Below the pieces are notes generated by a model. The model was not told where the DNA came from and made no database searches. It saw only the letters and a program-made list of their open reading frames with translations. Shown piece by piece: positions 1 to 4,785 of a stretch of DNA of 5,023 bases (position 1 is the stretch's first letter; every line of letters starts with the position of its first letter). The stretch is from assembly GCA_030052355.1 (NCBI GenBank), contig JASIGS010000230.1:1-5023 (forward strand), read 5' to 3'. A program made the translations under genes and the position numbers. This DNA comes from Streptosporangiaceae bacterium (GTDB taxonomy: Bacteria; Actinomycetota; Actinomycetes; Streptosporangiales; Streptosporangiaceae).

Positions 1-35
1 ATTTCGACCAGATCGACGCGAGCCGCACCCCGTAG
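1..35 (+). CDS. C-terminal end of an unidentified upstream gene (partial)
   Basis: The frame starting at base 3 reads FDQIDASRTP and then a TAG stop at 33-35. A Shine-Dalgarno and a new ATG follow at once, which is how a gene end inside a co-directional operon looks. Ten residues are far too few to name a family. The alternative is that this frame is simply open by chance, since the other two plus frames are also open over such a short stretch. Confidence 0.35.
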   Translation, partial: FDQIDASRTP

Positions 36-39
36 CACC

Positions 40-44
40 GGAGG
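40..44 (+). promoter_or_regulatory. Shine-Dalgarno for the small ORF at 50
   Basis: GGAGG lies five bases before the ATG at 50-52 and five bases after the TAG at 33-35. The match to the anti-Shine-Dalgarno of 16S rRNA is strong and the spacing acceptable. It is the main reason to believe translation starts at 50. Confidence 0.6.
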
Positions 45-49
45 ACCCC

Positions 50-244
50 ATGGAGGCGACGTTGAAGATCACCGAGACGTTGCCCGAGGGAGCTACGGAT
101 AACGACTATTTCGAGGCGGGTGTCGGAGGTCAAGTCATACCCGGCTCGGGAGGAAATCCGAACACCGCGAGCAGGCCGGGATTTCCGAACGAGGTAACCC
201 GGCTGATCCCGCGGTCGGTCACGGTCAGCACGCAGACGCCGTAG
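50..244 (+). CDS. small hypothetical protein, or the surviving 5' end of a decayed gene
   Basis: I do not recognise this 64-residue ORF. It starts at an ATG with a GGAGG Shine-Dalgarno, 14 bases after the stop of a possible upstream gene, so initiation looks genuine. Residues 1-28 are acidic (many Glu/Asp, ending FEAGVGGQ). From about residue 27 the ORF runs antisense through the last 115 bases of the sigma-factor gene, which is clearly coding on the other strand. That half (Pro/Gly/Ser/Thr-rich, ending TVSTQTP) may be forced by the opposite gene and not selected. No signal peptide or membrane helix is visible. It could be a real small protein with a convergent overlap, a gene whose 3' end was lost when the sigma locus was joined here, or a spurious ORF. 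Residues 26-27 form a Gly-Gly, but that is not enough to call a peptide precursor. Confidence 0.35.
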   Translation: MEATLKITETLPEGATDNDYFEAGVGGQVIPGSGGNPNTASRPGFPNEVTRLIPRSVTVSTQTP

Positions 245-1104
245 GGCTGCAGCTGCCCGTCAGCATCCCGCGCGTATACCGCCGCGGCGGGCTGGCCGTT
301 GGCGCCGGTGGCCAGCATCCGCCAGTCGCCTGCGGCGCCGAGGACGCGGTCGCGCAGGAACGGGATGCAGGCACGGCGGCCCGAGAACCAGGAACGCAGC
401 GGCGTCGCCTCCAAGATGACGTCCTCGACCAGCAGCCGCTCGAGGGCAGCGGCGTCGGCGTTCTCGAACGCGGCGATGTACTCATCTAGTAGCGCCCGCG
501 CCTGCGGTATGTCCGGCTCGGTGATCTGATCAGCCGCGGGGGCTACTTCCTCCAGCCGGGCCCGGGCCCGCTGCAGCGCGCTCTTTACTGACGCCGTCGT
601 CGTGTCGAGCATGACCGCGATCTGCGCGGCGGGAAACTCGAGCACGTCGCGCAAGACGAGCACGGCGCGCTGCCGGGGCGGCAGATACTGCAGGCTCGCG
701 ATGAGTGCCAGCCGCAGGCTCTCGCGGGTGGTGACGATGACCGCCGGGTCGGCCGTCTCCGGGATCGCCAGCGTGTCCGGGACCGGGTCGAGCCACGCGA
801 CGTCCGGTCCGGCGTCCTCCGGCCACACCGCCGGATCCGGCTCCGCATCGTAGAGTCCCGACGGCAGCACCCGGCGATCGCGACGGGACAGCGCCGTGAG
901 GCACGCATTGGTAGCGATCTGGTACAGCCACGTGCGCACCGAGGACCGGCCCTCGAAGCTGTCGTACGAGCGCCAGGCGCGCAGGTACGTCTCCTGGACC
1001 AGGTCCTCGGCGTCCGCGACCGACCCGAGCATCCGATAGCAGTGCGCGAACAGCTCGCGCCGGAACGGCTCCGTGTCCCGGCCGAACGCCGCGCTATCCG
1101 GCAT
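130..1104 (-). CDS. sigG: ECF RNA polymerase sigma factor with SnoaL-like C-terminal domain (SigG / TIGR02960 type)
   Basis: This is a 324-residue extracytoplasmic-function sigma factor that directs RNA polymerase to a dedicated promoter set. Sigma region 2 spans about residues 14-78, with DAEDLVQETYLRAW at 31-44 for core binding and TWLYQIATNACL at 58-69 in the -10 recognition area. A long acidic, proline-rich linker (about 80-125) is typical of the SigG group. Region 4 is at about 130-185, with LPPRQRAVLVLRDVLEF and a helix-turn-helix ending in SVKSALQRARARL. Residues about 200-317 form a SnoaL/NTF2-like domain (DEYIAAFENADAAALERLL, then SWFSGR, ending SFGNPGLLAVFGFP). In related ECF families such a fused domain replaces a separate anti-sigma factor as regulator, and no anti-sigma gene is adjacent here. 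The length matches the family. The ATG has no Shine-Dalgarno and lies three bases after the TGA of the preceding gene, so translation is probably coupled. Symbol given by family resemblance; SigJ-type (ECF41) sigma factors are the nearest alternative. Its target genes are unknown. Confidence 0.88.
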   Translation of the reverse strand: MPDSAAFGRDTEPFRRELFAHCYRMLGSVADAEDLVQETYLRAWRSYDSFEGRSSVRTWLYQIATNACLTALSRRDRRVLPSGLYDAEPDPAVWPEDAGPDVAWLDPVPDTLAIPETADPAVIVTTRESLRLALIASLQYLPPRQRAVLVLRDVLEFPAAQIAVMLDTTTASVKSALQRARARLEEVAPAADQITEPDIPQARALLDEYIAAFENADAAALERLLVEDVILEATPLRSWFSGRRACIPFLRDRVLGAAGDWRMLATGANGQPAAAVYARDADGQLQPYGVCVLTVTDRGISRVTSFGNPGLLAVFGFPPEPGMT

Positions 1105-1107
1105 CAG

Positions 1108-1659
1108 TCACACCGGCCGGCCGAGATAGGCAGCGAGCTGGTCCGCGGGCCCGGCCCCGGCCGGCGCGGGCGCGATGGGCCCGAACGGGGCCTGCCCGTC
1201 CGGCCCGCGGAGATCGTCAGTGATCGCCAGCCGTGCCGAGGCGAGCAGCTCGGTCGCCAGCTCGGGGTCCAGGTCGCCCGGGTAGCCGATGGCGCGGGCC
1301 AGGTCCCAGCCGTGAGCGAACTGGTCGAGGGCCGCCATGCTCCGCACGGCTGCGCCAGGGAACTCGCCGAACGGCAGCCGGATCATCCGGCCGAGCACGC
1401 CATCGGCCTCGAACGCCGCCGCCGCAACCCGCGCGCTCTCCTCGTAGGCGGCGACGAAGTCACCGGCCGTGTAGTCCGCGTCAGTGGGCTCGCTAGCGCC
1501 GCTGACGACACCGGCCCACCAGCGGGCCGTGTCGGTGAAGTGGTTGATCAGCGCGCGAACATCCCAGGATGCGCACGGCGTGGGTGCGTCCAGGTCGCCG
1601 GGCTGCACTTTCTGAAGGACTGCCATGGTGCTGCTCAGGGCTCTATCCAGTTCGGTCAC
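1108..1659 (-). CDS. TIGR03086 family metal-binding protein (DinB / maleylpyruvate isomerase N-terminal type)
   Basis: A 183-residue cytoplasmic protein with the four-helix bundle of the DinB/MDMPI superfamily, whose best-known members are mycothiol-dependent, metal-requiring enzymes. The N-terminal signature TPCASWDVRALINHF (about 27-41) carries the first metal ligand, His40. LDQFAHGWDLARAIGYP (about 111-127) gives Asp112 and His116. This His...Asp-x3-His set corresponds to the His/Glu/His zinc site of maleylpyruvate isomerase, with Asp replacing Glu. The true substrate is unknown. I chose the GTG at 1657-1659 because AGGAG (1667-1671) lies seven bases upstream. An in-frame TTG at 1696-1698 would add 13 residues but would put that Shine-Dalgarno inside the gene. 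The stop is three bases before the sigma-factor ATG, so the two genes form an operon with this one first. A role in a thiol or detoxification stress response controlled by the sigma factor is inference. Confidence 0.85.
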   Translation of the reverse strand: MTELDRALSSTMAVLQKVQPGDLDAPTPCASWDVRALINHFTDTARWWAGVVSGASEPTDADYTAGDFVAAYEESARVAAAAFEADGVLGRMIRLPFGEFPGAAVRSMAALDQFAHGWDLARAIGYPGDLDPELATELLASARLAITDDLRGPDGQAPFGPIAPAPAGAGPADQLAAYLGRPV

Positions 1660-1666
1660 GTGCTCG

Positions 1667-1671
1667 CTCCT
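1667..1671 (-). promoter_or_regulatory. Shine-Dalgarno deciding the GTG start of the TIGR03086 gene
   Basis: On the minus strand this reads AGGAG, with seven bases before the GTG at 1659-1657. No comparable site precedes the in-frame TTG at 1698 or the ATG at 1626. It makes the GTG the best start for both this gene and the sigma-factor operon. Confidence 0.65.
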
Positions 1672-1754
1672 GATTCTCTCGCTTGCAAAGGCCGTCAATC
1701 AGGTAGACCTGGCCGCCCGGCGAAAGGAATCGGTACCTGCGATGGCCTACGGCC

Positions 1755-1780
1755 ACTCCCGACTGAACCCGGCCGGGAGT
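1755..1780. repeat. 7-bp perfect inverted repeat between methyltransferase and TIGR03086 genes
   Basis: ACTCCCG (1755-1761) and CGGGAGT (1774-1780) are perfect inverted copies separated by 12 bases. They sit about 70 bases past the methyltransferase stop and about 95 bases before the TIGR03086 GTG. No run of T follows on the minus strand, so it is not a canonical intrinsic terminator. It could be a weak or factor-assisted terminator for the methyltransferase, an operator for the sigma operon, or chance in GC-rich DNA. I see no confident promoter in the rest of the 1660-1848 gap. Confidence 0.3.
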
Positions 1781-1848
1781 CGGCGGTCACTGGCAGCTAT
1801 CGGGGATGGGCCGTGCGGCCGTCGCTTGACCGCTTGCCCACCAGAGCT

Positions 1849-2649
1849 TCATGGACGGGGCCGGAGCTTGAAGATCAGAATGCCGAGGTACTTGTTCATC
1901 CAAGCCTGCTTGTGCGGGTAGCGGCGTCGGGCGTCCTCGGATAGTTGAGGCTCGCTCGCAGTCTCAATCCACAGCCCCGCCGCACTGAACACGTTGATCA
2001 GATCGGAGATGGTGTAAGTGCGTTTTGTGAGGGCGACCTGGTCGTTCCAGCCGGTGCGGTACGTATAAGGAGCAGCGGAGAAGTACTCCTCGCCCAGCGA
2101 GGTCCCATTCTGTTCGGCCCGTTCGACGGCATACCGGATCGGCTGGGTCCTGGTCAGCAGGATGAATCCGTCGTCGGCCAGCATCCCTCTCGCTGCCTGC
2201 AGGGTGCGGACTGGATCCTTCGCGTAGCCGAAAGACTGCAGGAACAAGATCCGATCGAACGTCCGGCCGGCAAGCCCGGGCACCGAATCCAGGTCGGAGA
2301 GATCGCCTCGGATGAATTCCAAGTCGGGCGTCTGGGCGGTGAGGAAGTTGCCGCTGATATCGACACCGACAGAGGCGGTAGCACCGTCTCGAACCAGCTC
2401 AGTGAGCTTGCCACCGTTGCCGCAACCGACATCGAGCACCGACAGTCCGGTGACATTACCCAGAAGGTCTCGCTGGGCCGGCCACTCGACTAGACGATCT
2501 AGCGAATCCTCCCTGGCTCGGGCCCGCTCGTAGTCCGGAGCGAGGTCTAGCCATGCCTGGCTCGAGTCCGCACCGTCGGCCCTGTGAGAGCTCGTCGCCT
2601 TCTGAGAGTCTTTTGACAGCGCCACGGAACAGAACATAGTCGTTGGCAT
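1849..2649 (-). CDS. class I SAM-dependent methyltransferase
   Basis: A 266-residue cytoplasmic enzyme with a seven-stranded Rossmann-like methyltransferase core. Motif I is VLDVGCGNGG (71-80), which binds S-adenosylmethionine. The acidic residue after strand 2 is Asp97 in VGVDIS. The FIRGDLSDL segment (112-120) supplies Asp116 near the adenine, and FDRILFLQSFGY (131-142) is the strand-4 region. ADDGFILLTRTQP (158-170) is strand 5, where many small-molecule methyltransferases have a similar 'L.pGG.l' segment. The acceptor cannot be read from sequence. The first 30 residues are polar and probably disordered, with weaker codon bias than the core. The ATG at 2649 has no Shine-Dalgarno. A GTG at 2625 (258 residues) is an alternative, because TATGTT (-10-like) lies seven bases upstream of it. 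The gap from the preceding DUF1707 gene is 76 bases and the next gene is 189 bases away, so it may be a single-gene unit. Confidence 0.85.
   Translation of the reverse strand: MPTTMFCSVALSKDSQKATSSHRADGADSSQAWLDLAPDYERARAREDSLDRLVEWPAQRDLLGNVTGLSVLDVGCGNGGKLTELVRDGATASVGVDISGNFLTAQTPDLEFIRGDLSDLDSVPGLAGRTFDRILFLQSFGYAKDPVRTLQAARGMLADDGFILLTRTQPIRYAVERAEQNGTSLGEEYFSAAPYTYRTGWNDQVALTKRTYTISDLINVFSAAGLWIETASEPQLSEDARRRYPHKQAWMNKYLGILIFKLRPRP
2633..2638 (-). promoter_or_regulatory. possible -10 element for a leaderless methyltransferase transcript
   Basis: The minus strand reads TATGTT (fits TAnnnT), followed by seven bases and then an in-frame GTG at 2625-2623. This spacing would put the transcription start on the first base of the GTG. 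No good -35 is seen. If correct, the ATG at 2649 lies upstream of the transcript and is not used. Confidence 0.3.
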
Positions 2650-2725
2650 CGAAGTTCGGACTCGGTGCTTGGTGGCCCCGCTCCGGGCAGGCCGCGACCC
2701 TGGGTGATGCGCCAGTGATCCGCCC

Positions 2726-3352
2726 TCAGTGCTTCTCTTCCTTCGGCGGCCGCCGCCGGACGCTGACCTCGCCCATGATGGCCAGGCCGGTCACGATTAT
2801 GACCGGCGCCCCAGCCTGACCGGGGCCGGAGGTGCGGCGACCGCTAAAGATGCCCATGATGCCGAGCCCGCGCGCATGTACCTCAGCGTCTTTCGGCACT
2901 ATGACGTCGATGCCACCCATGAGCGCGAACGCTGTAACCCGGGTGATCGGCTCAGTGAAACTCGCATCACGCATGTTGATGGCGCCGTAGCCCATGAAGA
3001 CCAGCCCGGTGAACCACCGCGGCACCACCCAGCGGCCGCCCCGGCCGAATCCACTCATCACCGCGATCCCAAACCGCGAGGTCGGCTTGCCCGCAGGCCG
3101 CTGAGCCGGGAGCCGTCCGCTGACCGGGTCGGGAAGCTGACCGACGGGAAGGTCCTCGGTCAGCTTCTCCAGCTCGGCATAAGTCTTTGCCGCGTGCGTG
3201 GCCTCCAGACGCTGGTCAAGCTCCTCCAAGGTGAGCCGACCATCGCCGGTAGCCTGCCGGAGCGCGTCGACCACCAGCTCCCGATCGGCGTCGGAGGCCC
3301 GGACCTGACCGTGACGACGCGGATCGTCGCCCGACATGGCGGGACTCGGCAT
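2726..3352 (-). CDS. DUF1707 domain protein with LiaF-like C-terminal domain
   Basis: A 208-residue protein. Residues about 18-69 are a DUF1707 domain: RASDADRELVVDAL, then GRLTLEELDQRLEATHAAKT and YAELEKLTEDLP, the SHOCT-like helical module common in actinobacteria. A proline-rich linker (70-93) leads to a C-terminal domain (about 95-200) resembling the cell-wall-active-antibiotic-response domain of LiaF. It contains FGRGGRWVVPRWFTGLVFMG, AFALMGGIDVIVPKDAEV and two later 'IMG' turns, a strand-turn repeat suggesting a stacked beta fold. No transmembrane helix is apparent, unlike full-length LiaF. Its role is unknown; a link to cell-envelope stress is inference from LiaF. I chose the ATG at 3352: the frame is open to 3640 but the added 96 residues have poor codon bias, no domain match, and overlap the GNAT gene. 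TACGCT six bases before this ATG supports leaderless expression. An ATG five codons later (3337) is possible. Confidence 0.8.
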   Translation of the reverse strand: MPSPAMSGDDPRRHGQVRASDADRELVVDALRQATGDGRLTLEELDQRLEATHAAKTYAELEKLTEDLPVGQLPDPVSGRLPAQRPAGKPTSRFGIAVMSGFGRGGRWVVPRWFTGLVFMGYGAINMRDASFTEPITRVTAFALMGGIDVIVPKDAEVHARGLGIMGIFSGRRTSGPGQAGAPVIIVTGLAIMGEVSVRRRPPKEEKH

Positions 3353-3358
3353 GCGGCC

Positions 3359-3364
3359 AGCGTA
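3359..3364 (-). promoter_or_regulatory. possible -10 element for leaderless DUF1707 transcript
   Basis: The minus strand reads TACGCT, a TAnnnT hexamer, with six bases between it and the ATG at 3352. That would start transcription at or within a base of the ATG. The -35 region has no good TTGACA match. There is no Shine-Dalgarno before this ATG, which agrees with leaderless translation. Confidence 0.4.
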
Positions 3365-3480
3365 ACGCGCAAGGGCGGCCGGGACTCTGCGCTCGTTCGC
3401 CGGTGGCCATTCAGACGCCTCTTGGTTTTGCTGCCACACGACATCCTGAATGCGCATGCCCGTCCACCACCGGGCACCGT

Positions 3481-4011
3481 TCACGACTCTCGCACTGTCA
3501 GCAGGCTGTGGCCGTAGATAGAGTCGGGCCCCACCCGGCCCACTTCGCGGAACTCGAGCTTCTGAAGGACCCGTCGCGAGGCGACATTCCAGTCCCAGAC
3601 CCCGGCCCACAACCGCCGGTAGCCCGCTTCGCTCGCCCATGTGACCACGGCCCGACCTGCTTCAGTTGCGTAACCGCAGCCGTGAGCCGCACGCAGCAAC
3701 TCGTAGGCCAGCTCAGGCTCGTCAGGCGAGCCGTTCCCGTGAATGGTCAGCCCGCAATACCCGATGACGTCGGCCGTGCCTTTCCGCTCCACCGCCAGAA
3801 TCCCTGGACCTGACTCCTCGCGCTCTGCGCGTATCCGCGCTGCGATGTCCTCTACGGTGGGCCGGCCATCGGAGTCTATCCGCCGATGCGGCGGCACCCG
3901 GAGATCCCGCTCAGTCCACAACTGGCGATAGATGGCGGCCTCGCCCACTGTGCGACGCCGAAGGATGAGGCGATCAGTCTCCAGGGTGTCCAGCACGCGC
4001 ACCGGCGACAT
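3481..4011 (-). CDS. GNAT family N-acetyltransferase (RimJ/RimL type)
   Basis: A 176-residue cytoplasmic acetyltransferase that would move an acetyl group from acetyl-CoA to an amine. LETDRLILRRRT at 10-21 is the typical N-terminal strand of RimJ/RimL-like members. GILAVERKGTADVIGYCGL (70-88) is the central strand pair. The acetyl-CoA loop is AAHGCGYATEAGRAVVTWA (108-126), in which HGCGYA matches the Q/RxxGxG/A motif. WNVASRRVLQKLEF (141-154) is the usual C-terminal 'N..S..v..KlGF' motif with Asn142 and Ser145. The full length is normal for the family. The substrate could be a protein N-terminus, a ribosomal protein, an antibiotic or a small amine; sequence does not decide. The ATG has no Shine-Dalgarno; a -10-like CACAAT lies six bases upstream. 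It is 54 bases after the membrane protein gene and 128 bases before the DUF1707 start. Confidence 0.85.
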   Translation of the reverse strand: MSPVRVLDTLETDRLILRRRTVGEAAIYRQLWTERDLRVPPHRRIDSDGRPTVEDIAARIRAEREESGPGILAVERKGTADVIGYCGLTIHGNGSPDEPELAYELLRAAHGCGYATEAGRAVVTWASEAGYRRLWAGVWDWNVASRRVLQKLEFREVGRVGPDSIYGHSLLTVRES

Positions 4012-4017
4012 GCTGGC

Positions 4018-4023
4018 ATTGTG
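4018..4023 (-). promoter_or_regulatory. weak -10-like hexamer before the GNAT gene
   Basis: The minus strand reads CACAAT (4 of 6 matches to TATAAT), six bases before the ATG at 4011. The spacing suits leaderless transcription, but the hexamer lacks the leading T and there is no clear -35. Chance is a serious alternative. Confidence 0.2.
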
Positions 4024-4065
4024 TCAGGTCGGATACGACTTGCGACTACCGGTCTCGACCTGTCC

Positions 4066-4572
4066 TCACCCGCGGCGGGTTATCCCGCTGACCACCCAGA
4101 TCCGACCGAGGGCGCTGCAATACAGGGCCACAATCACGAGGACCAGGGCGCGTTGCAGCGCGGAGCTCTGGCTGTTCACCAGGAGCGCCACGGCGAGGCC
4201 GAGCTGCAGCGGGTAGGTCACGACCGAAATCGACGCGAAGGCGATATTCAGCGTTCTGGTTCGAGAGACGCGGGAGAAATTCCCAGCCCGCCTGGCCCTC
4301 GGTATCAGCTGCCGGGTGGCCAGCACGCCCACGGCTGCCATCACGAGGCTTGACAATCCGAAGACGACTGAGCCGCCGGTCAAGGCCACGATCGAGACGA
4401 TGAAAATGTCTACCAGGGCCATAAACGCAGCCCCGGCCAGCACAGTTCGCAGCTCCCGAGTTGCTTCGTTGTCGTCATCCGCATTGACGACCGTTACGGC
4501 GACGACCAGCAACCCCAAGATGGCAGCGGACGCGCCCGCACTCGTGATGAAGAAGCTCTCATAGTGGCCCAA
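4066..4572 (-). CDS. five-pass integral membrane protein of unknown function
   Basis: A 168-residue protein with hydrophobic segments at about 7-29, 42-65, 68-87, 107-132 and 139-165, separated by charged loops (ADDDNEATRELR at 31-42, RARRAGNFSRVSRTRT at 92-107). The opening HYESFFITSAGASAAILGLL is typical of a widespread actinobacterial membrane family whose members begin with an aromatic/acidic stretch and 'aGASAAllGLl'. No catalytic or transporter motif is visible, so I give no function. The positive-rich loop before helix 4 would favour a cytoplasmic position. The start is a TTG at 4570-4572; the conserved N-terminal helix begins just after it, so a start much further downstream is unlikely. 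There is no Shine-Dalgarno; TAGGGT eight bases upstream could serve a nearly leaderless transcript. A short perfect hairpin (ACCCG-CGG-CGGGT on the plus strand, 4068-4080) overlaps the stop but lacks a T-run. Confidence 0.7.
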   Translation of the reverse strand: MGHYESFFITSAGASAAILGLLVVAVTVVNADDDNEATRELRTVLAGAAFMALVDIFIVSIVALTGGSVVFGLSSLVMAAVGVLATRQLIPRARRAGNFSRVSRTRTLNIAFASISVVTYPLQLGLAVALLVNSQSSALQRALVLVIVALYCSALGRIWVVSGITRRG

Positions 4573-4580
4573 CGCAACGC

Positions 4581-4586
4581 ACCCTA
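4581..4586 (-). promoter_or_regulatory. possible -10 element for the membrane protein gene
   Basis: The minus strand reads TAGGGT, fitting TAnnnT, eight bases before the TTG at 4572. The transcript would have no leader or one to two bases. No -35 match is evident. The same AGGG could be read as a weak Shine-Dalgarno about nine bases from the TTG. Confidence 0.25.
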
Positions 4587-4652
4587 TCGGGCATCGGCGG
4601 CTATCTTGCCGAGGCGTGCCCGAACCGCCAGCGGACTCGCTCAGCTTCGCAC

Positions 4653-4664
4653 GCTGGCGCCAGC
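4653..4664. repeat. 12-bp perfect palindrome in the gap between membrane protein and phosphotransferase genes
   Basis: GCTGGCGCCAGC is its own reverse complement. It lies in the 4573-4785 gap, about 80 bases upstream of the membrane protein start, where a repressor or activator might bind. It has no loop, so it suits a dimeric protein site better than an RNA terminator. Short GC palindromes are common in such DNA, so function is unproven. The rest of this gap shows no convincing gene: a 36-codon GTG ORF on the plus strand (from about 4616) lacks a proper ribosome site and family resemblance. Confidence 0.25.
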
Positions 4665-4785
4665 ACCTTCGCTATAACCGCAACCGCGGTACAGCAACGG
4701 ACTCGGCGCCAGGCGGCTTCTAGCCGGGCAGTGCGATGAGCTTCTTAGCGCGACGGTGCGGTAGTTCCCTTGCCACTCCGACAAC

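Noticed and set aside
1660..1698. TTG start adding 13 residues to the TIGR03086 protein
   Set aside because: The strong AGGAG at 1667-1671 is correctly spaced for the GTG at 1659, and no such site precedes the TTG.
1042..1944. 300-codon open frame on the plus strand
   Set aside because: It lies antisense to the TIGR03086 gene and the ends of its neighbours, has an Arg/Pro/Gly-rich composition with no family resemblance, and is typical of shadow frames in GC-rich DNA.
1945..2493. 182-codon open frame on the plus strand
   Set aside because: It is antisense to the methyltransferase core, whose SAM motifs fix the true frame and strand.
2729..3517. 262-codon open frame on the plus strand
   Set aside because: It is antisense to the DUF1707 gene. 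The minus-strand reading has clear domains, while this one is rich in His, Arg and Pro without motifs.
3353..3640. N-terminal extension of the DUF1707 protein by 96 residues
   Set aside because: The added part has poor codon bias between the genes, overlaps the GNAT coding sequence by about 160 bases and matches no domain. The DUF1707 domain starts just after the ATG at 3352.
4068..4080. Short hairpin ACCCG-CGG-CGGGT at the membrane protein stop as an intrinsic terminator
   Set aside because: The stem is only five base pairs, it overlaps the stop codon and it has no T-run, so it is not supported as a terminator.
4714..4726. Hairpin CGGCT-TCT-AGCCG downstream of the phosphotransferase stop as a terminator
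   Set aside because: The five-bp stem with a three-base loop is weak, there is no T-run, and it lies about 60 bases past the stop.
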